This document shows, piece after piece, positions 1-13,031 of a DNA stretch of 64,000 nucleotides (position 1 is its first letter; every line of letters begins with the position of its first letter). The notes below the pieces were generated by a model that was not told the origin of the DNA, made no database searches, and worked only from the letters and a program-made list of their open reading frames with translations. The stretch spans positions 4,094,501 to 4,158,500 of the forward strand of contig OX359192.1 in the NCBI GenBank assembly GCA_947172415.1, written 5' to 3'. This DNA comes from Chondrosia reniformis (taxonomy: Eukaryota; Porifera; Demospongiae; Chondrillida; Chondrillidae). Made by a program: the position numbers and the translations under genes.

Positions 1-2
1 CT

Positions 3-2729
3 GAGAATTTTGCTGATCCTCATTACTTTCAGGATGACACTGAGGGTGCAGGAAATTTAGATGAAGGGATTATAAATGATGACGACAATGCCATTGGGGC
101 AATGATTAGATGCACCCTTCCTGATGAGGTCTTTCGGCAACTAGTTGCAAACCTCAATACACAACAACGGGTTCCATTTGACATAGTTGTTCAGTACACT
201 CGAGAATTACATAAGTACCAAATGAAGCTACGCCCAAAAGCTCCAGAAGCTTTTCATCTGTTTGTGACAGGTGGAGCGGGCACTGGTAAATCACACGTAA
301 TTAGAGCAATTAAAGAGCATTTGGAGCGCTCGGTCTCCAGTGGGCCAGACAAGCATGCATGCATCTTGATGGCACCTACAGGGGTTGCAGCTTTTAACGT
401 TGGAGGCCTAACCATCCACAGAGCCCTGAGACTGCAAGTAGAGCATGGCAAGACGGCCCATCAGTTACAACTGCATGCTTTAGCATTGCATGATTTGAGA
501 AAATTGTGGCAAGGGGTGCACACTATCATAATTGATGAAATTAGTATGGTTTCATACCAGATATTGAAGTCTGTACACAGCCGTCTGTGTGAAATTTATG
601 GCAATGATGAAATATTTGGTGGTTTGAATGTGATAGCTGTGGGAGACTTATACCAGCTGTCGCCTGTGAATGGGAGCCATGTTTTCAGTAAGAAACCTGG
701 TCGTTCATCAGGCCGATTGTCTTCACACCTTTGGAGAGATTTCTTCAAGGTCGTTGAATTAGAAGTTAATATGCGGCAGCAAAAAGATGCTACCTTTTCA
801 GATATCCTTAATCGTGTCAGAATAGGCAACCACACGGTTGAAGATGTTAAAGTTTTGCACACACGGTTGCTTTCCAGTGGATCTGTGGATTTACTGGCTC
901 CCCCATTTGAAACTGCCCTCAGATTGTATCCTCGTTCAGTGGATGTAGAAGGATATAATGAAACCCAGATTACATGTTTGGCAAAAGACAATCAACTGTA
1001 TAGAATTGATGCAGAACATGCAATTCTACAGAGTCGAGGACAATTCTATGCCCATGTTAATTACAATGAGGTTCCTGAACGCCTCATTCCACAGGATGAC
1101 AAAGATTGTGCTGCATTACCTCGTCAATTGAAGTTAGCAATTGGTGCCAGAGTGATGCTTCGCCGTAACATCAACTGTGGTGATGGCCTTGTGAATGGTG
1201 CCAGAGGTATAATTGTGGGATTCAAATGGCCAGGAAAAACAAATAATCAGAGAAAACCTGGTGAAATGCCTACAGAGGTGTATGTCAAATTCTTTGATCC
1301 AAATGTGGGAAGCCTCTCAAAGGTGACAATTGCCTCTGGTGATCAGGAAGTTGTGCCGATTGCAGCAATTTCAGCATACTTCTATGGAAAGGAAGGCACA
1401 CTCTTGCAGAGAACACAGATTCCTTTGATTCTCTGCTGGGCAGCCACTGTGCATAAAGTGCAAGGTTTGTCACTTGATGCAGCAGTCATGGATCTTGGTA
1501 AGGACGTTTTTGAACCTGGTATGGCCTATGTAGCTCTCAGTCGCGTGCGTACTCTAAATGGAGTGGCCCTACTGAACTTTGAGCCACAAAAGATGACAGC
1601 AAACAAGAGAGTTCATGAGGAAATGGCAAGGCTGCGACAACAGTCTACTTGTGGTAGTGTATTGCAAAGTGACGGGCAGACATCAGATCTATTGGTTCAG
1701 AACTGCAAACGTCCTGACAAATCAAACAGTGAAAACAGGGCCAATCCTTTGGTGGAGGACAAAAGTGCTGCATTGCATAGTGAGAAGCAGACATTGTCTA
1801 CTAAAAATAGGGATAATGAGTTACAAGGCAAGCAGAAGCCTATAGTAGTCCACATGGAAGTCAGTCAATCTGTACACTTAAATCCGATTGTTAATGTTGA
1901 TGCACAGCTGGTGTCCTCACTGAAAACGGCACTAGAAGTGATAGTAAATGAAAATAGTCCAACTGTTGAGTCGATAACAAAATGGGCAAACTCTCACAGC
2001 CATGAACTAGACTGTATTTTAAAAGTGATAAATATACCTTGCAGGGCTACATTTAGCAACTGTCATCTAGTAGATATTTTGGAAAAAGAAAAGATCTTTG
2101 CAGCTCTTACTTCTCAATATGTCCCAGTGTGCACTAAAGGAGATGGTAATTGCATGTATAACATGCTTTCCCTATCACTTTCTGGTACTGAGCAGTATAT
2201 GTGGCACTTGAGGTTGTTGACTGCTTATAGTATAATTGTACATCGAGAACGCATGATAAAAGTCATACAACCAGTTGCAGGAATACATATACCGCCAGGG
2301 GAACGAGAGCCTCTTGCAGTTGCTAAGGCAGCAGAGAGACAATGGTTGGAAATCCTTTGTAGTTCAATCCACGATAAAGCATGGGGTGACCAATTTCATT
2401 TGTATGCCCTAGCTCTGATTTTAAAAAGGCCTATCTGGTTGTATGGTGTGATGTGCAACAGAAGTCTCTATCATGAAGGGGAAAGGCTCCAACCAATTAA
2501 GCATGACATTACACAAGCTGAATTAAAAGATCTTTTTAAAATGAGAGATAAGAGATTAAATAACAATTATTGCTATTGTCCTGACTCAGTCCTGGAAGAT
2601 AAAGTGCCACTTTTAGGTTTTTTGGATTCCTCTCATTTCACTGCCTTACTTCCAGTAGAATCTGCAAAGATTTTAACAGATTTTGCTCCATTTGCCACCT
2701 TTTTGTCACAGTGTGGTCCTGAAGAATGA
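3..2729 (+). CDS. Helitron-type PIF1 helicase fused to OTU domain (5' partial)
   Basis: The reading frame is open to the left edge, so the protein begins upstream; the first ATG inside the window is at 102 and residues are counted from it. A PIF1/RecD-like SF1 helicase occupies roughly residues 1-490: Walker A GGAGTGKS at 57-64, Walker B with D145-E146, and a late VALSRVRT motif. After a low-complexity linker (about 500-620) comes an OTU-type cysteine protease-like domain with D681-G-N-C684 and a C-terminal SHFTAL histidine at 845. Helicases of this type are encoded by Helitron elements, where they support rolling-circle transposition; OTU domains are known in the Helitron2/Helentron branch. 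The HUH nuclease (Rep) part is not visible and would have to lie to the left. Stop TGA at 2727-2729. A second, 5'-truncated relative lies at 41927-44017. Confident in domains; element class is inferred. Confidence 0.88.
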   Translation, partial: ENFADPHYFQDDTEGAGNLDEGIINDDDNAIGAMIRCTLPDEVFRQLVANLNTQQRVPFDIVVQYTRELHKYQMKLRPKAPEAFHLFVTGGAGTGKSHVIRAIKEHLERSVSSGPDKHACILMAPTGVAAFNVGGLTIHRALRLQVEHGKTAHQLQLHALALHDLRKLWQGVHTIIIDEISMVSYQILKSVHSRLCEIYGNDEIFGGLNVIAVGDLYQLSPVNGSHVFSKKPGRSSGRLSSHLWRDFFKVVELEVNMRQQKDATFSDILNRVRIGNHTVEDVKVLHTRLLSSGSVDLLAPPFETALRLYPRSVDVEGYNETQITCLAKDNQLYRIDAEHAILQSRGQFYAHVNYNEVPERLIPQDDKDCAALPRQLKLAIGARVMLRRNINCGDGLVNGARGIIVGFKWPGKTNNQRKPGEMPTEVYVKFFDPNVGSLSKVTIASGDQEVVPIAAISAYFYGKEGTLLQRTQIPLILCWAATVHKVQGLSLDAAVMDLGKDVFEPGMAYVALSRVRTLNGVALLNFEPQKMTANKRVHEEMARLRQQSTCGSVLQSDGQTSDLLVQNCKRPDKSNSENRANPLVEDKSAALHSEKQTLSTKNRDNELQGKQKPIVVHMEVSQSVHLNPIVNVDAQLVSSLKTALEVIVNENSPTVESITKWANSHSHELDCILKVINIPCRATFSNCHLVDILEKEKIFAALTSQYVPVCTKGDGNCMYNMLSLSLSGTEQYMWHLRLLTAYSIIVHRERMIKVIQPVAGIHIPPGEREPLAVAKAAERQWLEILCSSIHDKAWGDQFHLYALALILKRPIWLYGVMCNRSLYHEGERLQPIKHDITQAELKDLFKMRDKRLNNNYCYCPDSVLEDKVPLLGFLDSSHFTALLPVESAKILTDFAPFATFLSQCGPEE

Positions 2730-2742
2730 TTAAAAGGAGCAG

Positions 2743-2765
2743 TGCAGTGGCAATGGGCCACTGCA
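2743..2765 (+). other. Short perfect hairpin after helicase stop
   Basis: TGCAGTGG (2743-2750) and CCACTGCA (2758-2765) form a perfect 8-bp stem with a 7-nt loop, starting 14 nt after the stop codon. Helitrons carry a hairpin near the 3' end, but I see no CTRR end at the usual short distance, so its role is undecided. Confidence 0.45.
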
Positions 2766-3587
2766 TTGGGATATGATTAAAGACAACCGTGGTGGTGATA
2801 TATACATTCACATTAATTGTCCAGCAATACAGGGTGTTGATTTAAATGCATGCCTGTTAGTGATTGTGCATATTTTGTTTGCATGTTATAAGAGGTAATT
2901 TGTTTTGTATACTTTTTAATTGTATGTATGTAGATGTGTTCACATACTTTTCTATTTCTATTGCAAAGAAGGATAAGGAGGAGTAAAGTCACTCGTAAGC
3001 CAATTATTAATCATTTTTTAAATTGCAATGAATATTTAATCATTTCAGGGAAGTTTTATTTAATTGCAGGTTATCCAGTTTTATAGCCACTTAAATTTAA
3101 GTCTGCACAATAAGGAAAATGTAGATCAAGTTACACTTAGTGATTCTGGAGATGTCATGGAAAAGAAGCATTTTATTTATTGTCACATGGTAAGTATAGA
3201 TGCTTTACACTATTGTTGGTTTGCACACATCATACATTCTGTGTTAAAATCTCTTTCTTTATACAGGGGAGACTAATTCTTGCAAACCCAAATTTGATAA
3301 ACTGGACAAGTCATTTTGGAACCAGCCTGCTACTAATTTCTACATGGTTATAGTCACTTACATTAACTTAACTCGGAACTTCAAGGTTCCTGACAAATTT
3401 ATTTTTCCCACTAACTTTTGGTAACACTCTTTTAGAGGCTGTGTTTATTAGTTCCATTTACTGTATTCATTTCTAAGTATTTCATATCATATCATAGATA
3501 TATATGATAATACACATTCTACAATTTACATCTTGAGAATATCTTAAGCTTAGAATATGACAGTATACAAAATCATCCGAAAGCCGC
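2766..3587. other. Non-coding tail between helicase gene and array 1
   Basis: AT-rich sequence with no ORF I can support and no recognisable RNA gene. It is probably the 3' part of the Helitron-like element or degraded sequence next to the satellite. Confidence 0.5.
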
Positions 3588-3649
3588 CAAGTAGTTCGAG
3601 TGCGTGGGAGGCGGCAGCCCCCACGAGTTTTTTTAACTCGAACTACTTG
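3588..3649 (+). repeat. Foldback hairpin A at left edge of satellite array 1
   Basis: CAAGTAGTTCGAGT (3588-3601) pairs perfectly with ACTCGAACTACTTG (3636-3649). Between them lies a GC-rich inner hairpin (GGGAGGCGGCAGCCC core) and an ACGAG/T-run segment. The first satellite monomer follows directly (TTTCTTTTCAGGACC). The same element recurs at 45233 and 61724, again at array edges, and once in reverse orientation at 28131. Confidence 0.85.
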
Positions 3650-6600
3650 TTTCTTTTCAGGACCAAACCTGGTATTGAACCAGGGCATCCTCGTACGACG
3701 ATGTTATCCGTAACACCATCGGTCACGTGGGTTTCACCATGTATCTTGTAAATGAAGTCCTATTTATATACCACTCACTTTTGACTCTACATATATATGC
3801 AATATATCAGATTTATAATATGCATATGAGTTATATACAATATATATTACATATTAGATATATAATACATATATAAGTTGTTTTCTTTTTTCTTTTCAGG
3901 ACCAAACCTGGTATTGAACCAGGGCATCCTCGTACGACGATGTTATCTGTAACACCATCGGTCACGTGGGTTCCTAAATGTATCTTGTAAATGAAGTCCA
4001 ATTTATATACCACTCACTTTTGACTCTACATATGTATGCAATATATAAGATATATAACATGCATATAAGATATGTACAATATATATTACTTATAAGATAT
4101 ATAATACATATATAAGTTGTTGCCTTTTTTTCTTTTTTCTGGACCCAACCTGGTATTGAACTAGGGCATTCTCGTACCTTGTATCCAGACGATGTCATCC
4201 GTAACACCATCGGTCACGTGGGTCACCCAATATATGTTGTAAATGAAGTCCTATTTATATACCACACACATTTGACTCTACATATATATGCAATATATAT
4301 ATATAATATGCATATAAGATATATACAATATATGTTACATATAGGATATATAATACATATATATTATGTATGCTTTTTTTCTTTTTTCAGGACCCAATCT
4401 GGTATTGAACCAGGGCATCCTCGTACGACTATGTTATCCGTAACACCATCGGTCACGTGGGTTTCACCATGTATCTTGTAAATGAAGTCCTATTTATATA
4501 CCACACACTTTTGATTCTACATATATATGCAATATTTATATATATATATATATATATATTACATATAAGATATATAATACATATATATTAAGCATGGTTT
4601 TTTCTTTTTTCAGGACCCAACCTGGTATTGAACCAGGACATCCTCGTACCTTGTATCCAGACGATGTTATCTGTAACACCATTGGTCACGTGGGTTCCAC
4701 AATATATGTTGTAAATGAAGTCCTATTTATAAACCACTCACTTTTGACTCTACATATATATGCAATATATAAGATTTATAATATGCATATAAGATATATA
4801 CAATATATAATACATATAAGATATATAATACATAAATAATTTGTTTGCTTGTTTTCTTTTTTTCTTTTTTCAGAACCCTACCTGGTTTTGAACTAGGGCA
4901 TCCTCATACCTTGTATCCAGACGATGTCATCCGTAACACCATCGGTCAAGTGTGTCACCCAATTTATGTTGTAAATGAAGTCCTATTAATATACCAATCA
5001 CTTTTGACTCTACATATATATGCCATATATATATATATATATATAATATGCATATAAAGATATATACAATATATATTACATATAACATATATAATACATA
5101 TATAAGATGTATGCTCTTTTCTTTTTGGTTTTTCAAGATCCAACCTGGTATTGAACCAGGGCATCCTCATACCTTGTATCCAGACGATGTCATCCGTAAC
5201 ACCATTGGTCACCTGTGTCACCAATATATTTTGTAAATGAAGTCCTATTTATATACCACTCACTTTTGACTCTACATATATATGCAATACGTAAGATATG
5301 TAATATGCATGTAAGATATATACAATATATATTACATATAAGATATATATTACATATATAAGATGTGTGCTTTTTTTCTTTTTTCCTTTTTTCAGGACCC
5401 CACCTAGTATTTAACCAGGGCATCCTCGTACGATGATGTTATCCGTAACATCATCGGTCATGTGGGTTCCACAATGTATCTTGTAAATGAAGTCCTATTT
5501 ATATATCACTCACTTTTGACTCTACATATATATGCAATATATATGATATATAATATGAATATAAGATATATACAGCATATATTACATATAAGATATATAA
5601 TACCTATATAAGTTGTTTGCTTTTTTTTAGGACCCAACCTGGTAATGAACCAGGGCATCCTTGTACGACGATATTATCCGTAACACCATCGGTCACGTTG
5701 TTTCCAAAATGTATCTTGTAAAGAAAGTCCTATTTATAAACCAGTCACTTTTGACTCTACATATATATGCAATATATAAGATATATAATATGCATATAAG
5801 TTATATACAGCATATATTACATATAAGATATATAATATATATATAAGATTTATGCTTTTTTCTTTTTTTCTTTTTTTAGAACCCCACCCAGTATTGAACC
5901 AGGGAATCCTTGTACGATGATGTTATCCGTAACATCATTGGTCACGTGGGTTCCACAATGTATCTTGTAAATGAAGTCCTATTTATATACGACTCACTTT
6001 TGACTCCACATATATATGCAATATATAAAATATATAGTATGCATATAAGATATATACAATATATATTACATATAAGATATATAATACATATATATTATGC
6101 ATGCTTTTTTTCTTTTTTCATGGCCCAACCTGGTATTGCACCAGGACATCCTCGTACCTTGTATCCAGACGATGTTATCCGTAACACCATCGGTCACGTG
6201 GGTTCCACAATATATGTTTTAAATGAAGTCCTATTTATATACCACTCACTTTTGACTCTACATATATATGCAATATATATATATATAGAATATGCATATA
6301 AGATATATACAATATATATTACATATAAGAAGAATACTACATATATATTATGTATGTTTTTTTCTTTTTTCAGGACCCAACCTGGTATTGAACCAGGACA
6401 TCCTGGTACCTTGTATCCAGACAATGTTATACGTAACACCATCGGTCATGTGGGTCACCCAATATATGTTGTAAATGAATTCCTATTTATATACCACTCA
6501 CTATTGACTATACATATATATGCAATATATAAGATATATTATATTCATATAAGATATATTCAATATATTTTACATTGAAGATATATAATACATATATAGG

Positions 6601-9600
6601 TTGTGTGGTTTTTTCTTTTTTTCTTTTTTCAGGACGCAATCTGACATTGAATCAGGGCATCCTCATACCTTGTATCCAGATGATGTCATCCGTAACACCA
6701 TCGGTAACGTGGGTTCCACAATATACGTTGTAAAAAAGTCGTATTTTATACCACTCACTTTTGACTCTACATATATATGCAATATATAAGATTTATAATA
6801 TGCATATAGGATATATACAATATATAATAGATATAAGATATATAATACATAAATAAGTTGTTTGCTTGTTTTCTTTTTTTCTTTTTTCATAACCCTACCT
6901 GGTTTTGAACTAGGGCATCCTCGTACCTTGCATCCAGACTATGTCATCCGTAACACCATCGGTCACGTGGGTCACCCAATTTATGTTGTAAATGAAGTCC
7001 TATTAATATACCAATCACTTTTGACTCTACATATATATGCAATATATATATGTATATATAATATGCATATAAAGATATATACAATATATATTACATATAA
7101 GATATATAATACATATATAAGATGTGTGCTTTTTTCTTTTTTCCTTTTTTCAGGACCCCACCTAGTATTTAACCAGGGCATCCTCGTACGATGATGTTAT
7201 CCGTAACATCATCGGTCATGTGGGTTCCACAATATATCTTGTAAATGAAGTCCTATTTATATACCACTCACTTTTGACTCTACATATATATGCAATATAT
7301 AAGATATATAATATGAATATAAGATATATACAATATAAATTACATATAAGATATATAATACCTATATAAGTTGTTTGCTTTTTTTTAGGACCCAACCTGG
7401 TAATGAACCATGGCATCCTTGTACGACGATATTATCCGTAACACCATCGGTCACGTTGTTTCCAAAATGTATCTTGTAAATGAAGTCCTATTTATAAACC
7501 ACTCACTTTTGACTCTACATATATATGCATTATATAAAATATATAATATGCATATAAGATATATACAGCATATATTACATATAAGATATATAATACCTAT
7601 ATAAGTTGTTTGCTTTTTTTAGGACCCAACCTGGTAATGAACCAGGGCATCCTCGTACTACGATATTATCCGTAACACCATCGGTCCTGTGGGTTCCACA
7701 ATTTATCTTGTAAATGAAGTTATATGTATATACCACTCACTTTTGACTCTACATATATGTGCAATATATAAGATATATAAAATGCATATAAGATTTATAC
7801 AATATATATTACATATAAGATATATAATACATATATAAGTGGTTGGCTTTTTTCTTTTTTCAGGACCCAACCTGGTATTGAACCAGGTCTTCCTCGTACG
7901 ACGATGTTATCCGTAACACCATCAGTCACGTGGGTTCCACAATATATGTTGTAAATGAAGTCCTATTTATATACCACTCACTTTTGACTCTACATATATA
8001 TGCAATATATATATATATATAAAATGCATATAAGATATATACAATATATACTACATATAAGATATATAATACATATATATTATGCATGCTTTTTTTCTTT
8101 TTTCAGGACCAAACCTGGTATTGAACCAGGACATCATCGTTACTTCTATCCAGACGATGTTATCCGTAACACCATCGGTCACGTGGGTTCCACAATATAT
8201 GTTTTAAATGAAATCCTATTTATATACCACTCACTTTTGACTCTACATATATACAATATATAAGATATATAATATGTGTATAAGATATATAAAATATATA
8301 TTACATATAAGATATATAATACATATATAAGTTGTTTTCTGTTTTTTCTTTTTTGTTTTTTTAGGACCCAACCTGGTTTTGAACTAGGGCATCCTCGTAC
8401 CTTGTTTCCAGACGATGTCATTTGTAACACCATCGGTCACGTGGGTTTCACAATATATGTTGTAAATGAAGTCCTCTTTATATACCATTCACTTTTGACT
8501 CTACATTAGATATGTAATATATATATATATAATATGTATATAAGATATATACAGTATATATTACATATTGGATATATAATACATATATATTATGTAACCT
8601 TTTTTCTTTTTTCAGGACCCAACCTGGTATTGAACCAGGACATCCTCGTACCTTGTATCCAGACAATGTTATCCGTAACGCAATCGGTCACATGGGTTCC
8701 ACAATATATGTTGTAAATGAAGTCCTATTTATTTACCACTCACTTTTGACTGTACATATATATGCAATATATGTATATATATTATGCATATAAGATATAT
8801 ACAATATATATTACATATAAGATATATAATAAATGTATAAGATTTATGCTTTTTTTTCTTTATTCAGGACCCAACCTGGTTTTTAACCAGGGCATCCTCG
8901 TACGACGATGTTATCCGTAATATCATCGGTCATGTGAGTTCCACAATATATCTTGTAAATGAAGTCCTATTGATATACCACACACTTTTGACTCTATATA
9001 TATATGCAATATATATATATATATATAATATGCATATAAGATATATACAATATATATTACATATGGGATATATAATATATATATATTATGCATGCTTTAT
9101 TTTCTTTTTTCAGGACAAAACCTGGTATTGAACCAGGACATCCTCTTACCTTGTATCCAGACGATGTTATCCGTAACACCATTGGTCACGTGGGTTCCAC
9201 AATATATGCTGTAAATGAAGTCCTATTTATACACCACTCACTTTTGACTCTACATATATGTGCAATATATAAGATATATAAAATGCATATAAGATTTATA
9301 CAATATATATTACATATAAGATATATAATACTTATATAAGTGGTTGGCTTTTTTCTTTTTTCAGGACCCAACCTGGTATTGAACCAGGGCTTCCTCGTAC
9401 GACGATGTTATCCGTAACACTATCAGTCACGTGGGTTCCACAATATATGTTGTAAATGAAGTCCTATTTTTATACCACTCACTTTTGACTCTACATATAT
9501 ATGCAATATATATATATATATATAAAATGCATATAAGATATATACAATATATACTACATATAAGATATATAATACATATATATTATGCATGCTTTTTTCT

Positions 9601-10995
9601 TTTTTCAGGACCAAACCTGGTATTGAACCAGGACATCCTCGTTACTTCTATCCAGACGATGTTATCCGTAACACCATCGGTCACGTGGGTTCCACAATAT
9701 ATGTTTTAAATGAAAACCTATTTATATACCACTCAATGGTGACTGTACATACATATGGAATATATAAGATATATAATATGCATATAAGATATATAAAATA
9801 TTCATTACATATAAGATATATAATATATATATTAGATGGTGGCTTTTTTTCTTTTTCAGCACCCAACTTTGTATTTAACCCGGGCATCCTCGTACGACGA
9901 TGTTATTTGTAACACCATCGGTCACGTGGGTTCCACAATATATCTTGTAAACGAAGTCCTATTTATAAACCACTCACTTTTGACTCTACATATATACAAT
10001 ATATAAGATATATAATATGCGTATAAGATATATAAAATATATATTACATATAAGATATATAATACATATATAAGTTGTTTTCTTTTTTTTTTTTTTCAGG
10101 ACCCAACCTGGTGTTGAATCAGGGCATCCTCGTGCGACGATGTTATCCGTAACATCATCAGTCATGTGGGTTCAACAATATATCTTGTAAATAAAGTCCT
10201 ATTTATAAACCACTCGCTTTTTACTCTACATATATATGCAATATATAAGATATATAATATGCATATAAGATATATTCAATATATATTACATATAAGATAT
10301 ATAATACATATATAAGTTGTTGGCTTTTTTCTTTTTTCAGGACCCAAACTGGTATTGAACTAGGGCATCCTCGTACCTTGTATCCAGACAATGTCATCCG
10401 CAACACCATCGGTCACGTGGGTCACCCAATATATGTTGTAAATGAAGTCCAATTTATATACCACACACTTTTGACTCTATATATATATGCAATATATATA
10501 TATATTATGCATATAAGATATATACAATATATATTATATATAAGATATATAATACATATATATTATGCATGCTTTTTTTCTATTTTCAGGACCCTATCCG
10601 TTATTGAACCAGGACATTCTCGTACCTTGTTTCCAGACGATGTTATCCGTAATACCATCGGTCACGTGGGTTCCACAATATATGTTGTAACTGATGTCCT
10701 ATTTATATACCACTCGCTTTTGATTCTACATAAATATGCAATATATAAGATATATAATATGCATATAAGATATATACAATATATTTTACATATAAGATAT
10801 ATAATACATATATAAATTGTTGGCTTTTTCCTTTTTTCAGGACCCAACCTGGTATTGAACCAGGACATCCTCGTACCTTGTTTCCAGATGATGTTATCCG
10901 TGACACCATCGGTCACGTGGGTTCCACAATATCTGTTGTAAATGATGTCCTATATATATACCACTCACTTTTGACTCTACATATATATGCAATAT
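3650..10995 (-). repeat. Satellite array 1, segment 1 (tRNA-like ~250 bp monomer)
   Basis: About 30 tandem monomers. Each starts on the plus strand with a pyrimidine tract and CAGGACCC (for example near 3658, 3898, 4388, 4612), continues with CCTGGTATTGAACCAGG, CATCCTCGTAC, ATCCGTAACACCATCGG, CACGTGGG and GTCCTATTTATATACCACTC, and ends in a TA-rich block with GCATATAAGATATATAC. Read on the minus strand, the first half resembles a tRNA: T arm CCTGG-TTCAATA-CCAGG, acceptor strands GACCCAC and TTGGGTC (6 of 7 pairs in one subtype), and a D-arm/A-box-like TGACCGATGGTG. A long subtype has an extra CTTGTATCCA; the short subtype lacks it. I infer a SINE-derived satellite. The strand given is that of the tRNA-like part. 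Short ORFs through it are not genes. Confidence 0.9.
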
Positions 10996-12767
10996 CACTG
11001 TTAAAAATGCGGTGTGACGATCACACCAATTTACGCTCACACCAACGGTGTGATCGGTCACACCGCAGGTTTAGTGTGACGATCACACCGAACGGTCGCC
11101 ATTTCTACAGTTACGCAACCGTGCCCTGCCCTCTGCTCGTTGCGCAAACATTGCGAGCACGTATCCTAGGTAACGAGTTCTTTTTAGAGAATGGCTACCG
11201 ACTGAACGAGTGGACGGTTCAGGAATTGGTCGTTTGTGTCAGAGTACATACGGTTCTAGAGGCAAATAAAGACAACAAAGACAACAAAGGTACACTGCAT
11301 GTGTTACACACTATTTAAAGCCATTTCTCAGTTTTCGTTCTCGCGTAAGGTAAAACGGGGTAACTTAGAACAATATTTTGTTTTCCGTACCTTGTTTTCA
11401 GACAAATTTTGCAAACTTGGAACGCTGTTTTTAAAGATGTGTCGCTTCCCCCATGAGCCGCCAATAACCTGAATGGAAGGTTCGGCATGCAGGTAGCAAT
11501 TATAACTTGCTATGTAATTACTCGTATGTATTTTGGCGTTGTGTGAAGTCAAGCAAAACAGATTATTTTATTACTTTAAATCGTCGTAAAAGTTGCACCG
11601 AGCTTCTCAGGATGCCGAACGAGGAACAGTGAGTTGTAGGCAACTCAGTGACCATCGTAGAAGGAGGTTCATTGCAAGATATGGCATTATCACTGGTTTC
11701 GCGCCTGTTTCAGAATTTGATTTCGTTGTATTATCGCTAGCGTGTCACACTTAGCTATTAACTTAACTTAACAATGGTGAACACCAATGAATCTAAAGAT
11801 CATGAATAATAAAATAAGATGGTGAGAAAGTGAATACAACATAAAAGGTCAGAAGTTAACTTCAGCAATTTCCTGAAGTTTGACCAAGTAGCCCTGCAGG
11901 TAGTAGAGAATCAATACGTACATGCAGTTAAGCTACGCATTCGTGCATACACTGTCACTTGCAATACAGGATCCTGGCCAGGTATTCAGCATCCATGGCT
12001 TTCTCGAGATGTATCCATTCTTGACCAAGTATGATCAAGTATGTTCGAAAAACTGTATAATTTTAATTATATTCACACAACAGTTGGGTGTATGCACGTG
12101 TGCATATGTGTAATGTATATATACAACTTTACAAATGCAGATCCAGCAAGAGTTTGATCGTGTGGTTGCTGAACAGCATGCGACCTTCCTTTCAGTTAAA
12201 CTGCGTTGGCTAGAGTTACAGCCGCAGTTTCTAGAACTGGCTACATCTGAACAAAACAGGCAGCTAATTTCAATGTTGGACAGACCTCCTTTTTTGTCTT
12301 CAACATCAGCTACCCAATTGGCACTACGTCCCTTTTTCAGTTCCTAGAAACTGTGTTTTTGAAAGCCAAAGTACCAAAGAAGCCAAGGCTTCAAAAGTTT
12401 ATTGCCAGACTTGCTCTTTAATATTATTTTTGTATCATTCACTGTACTGCTTTTACTATGCTGTATCTATCCTTCACATGTGTTTCTTATGATGTGTGTC
12501 AGTCTACACTAAACTGCAATTCAGCTAGAGGCATGCATGCATGGAAAAGTCAATGCATGTGTATGTAAACTGCATGAGGTTGTGAGAATTTGAACTGGAA
12601 CCTGGATTTGTGGGAGATTATGTTCTGGTGAGGTTTACACTTTACAAAGAGTGATTCTCACACCATTATGCTAGGAGTGACTATCACACTGAAATCTGGT
12701 GTGAGCCCTGTAGCAATCAATTCACACCAATTTTTGGTGTGATCGTCACCCCACATTTTTAACAGTG
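10996..12767. mobile_element. CACTG-ended DNA transposon (EnSpm/CACTA-like), probably non-autonomous
   Basis: The element begins CACTGTTAAAAATG and ends with the inverted match CATTTTTAACAGTG; the inverted repeats run about 32 bp with few mismatches. It is flanked by TAT on both sides, a 3-bp target duplication. Subterminal regions are packed with GGTGTGA/TCACACC motifs in both orientations. CACTA/CACTG ends, 3-bp duplication and subterminal repeats are typical of the EnSpm/CACTA superfamily. No transposase is visible in its 1.77 kb. It sits in the AT-rich half of a monomer, directly beside the pogo-like MITE. Confidence 0.75.
11922..12347 (+). pseudogene. Possible two-exon gene fragment inside the CACTG element
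   Basis: An ORF from 11922 runs to a donor-like CAA|GTATGT near 12038-12046; an acceptor AAATGCAG at 12133-12140 opens a second frame to a stop at 12345-12347. Both junctions are phase 0, so splicing would give a protein fragment of about 110 residues. The second exon is rich in Gln, Leu and Glu (EFDRVVAEQHATF, LELQPQFLELATSEQ). I do not recognise the family; it may be a transposase remnant or captured exons. Confidence 0.35.
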
Positions 12768-12893
12768 TATAAACAGTGAAACCTCCGAATAACGAACACG
12801 TTCGGACCCACCATTTTATCCTTTATTCAGAGGTTGTCCTCTTCTCGGAGGTCGGCCCATAACCACCCTCTAAACAACTAATTGTGTAATAGC

Positions 12894-12904
12894 AACTAGC
12901 CACC
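12894..12904. repeat. Target-site duplication, left copy, of Penelope insertion
   Basis: AACTAGCCACC here is repeated exactly at 19082-19092. The empty-site equivalent in the second MITE copy (near 46081, AACTAGCTACC followed by AGTTATATATG) has a single copy, so this is an 11-bp duplication made by the insertion. Confidence 0.9.
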
Positions 12905-12989
12905 ATGTGAAGGACTTCTGCGTGGCTAGGTTCTTGCATATCGGTACGATCGAGGGAAACCACACTAGCCAAAATCAACTTAGAATAGA

Positions 12990-13031
12990 TTCCAAACGTT
13001 TCGGTCCAATCCAGGACCTTCATCAGTGGAA
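12990..13031 (-). ncRNA. Hammerhead-ribozyme-like motif (left outer pLTR)
   Basis: On the minus strand: stem I strand TTCCA, core CTGATGA, a 5-bp stem II (GGTCC/GGACC) with a 6-nt loop, core GAAA, then CGTT and the stem I partner TGGAA. Stem III would be only 2 bp (AC/GT). One extra A lies between CTGATGA and stem II. Hammerheads with very short stem III are known in Penelope-like elements. Confidence 0.7.

Noticed and set aside
2743-2765. Helitron 3' terminal hairpin
   Set aside because: Stem is present but no CTRR end and no clear host junction follows, so I list it only as a hairpin.
3650-10995. Functional tRNA genes in the satellite
   Set aside because: No proper anticodon stem-loop, enlarged anticodon region and no oligo-T terminator after the acceptor; tRNA-derived rather than tRNA.
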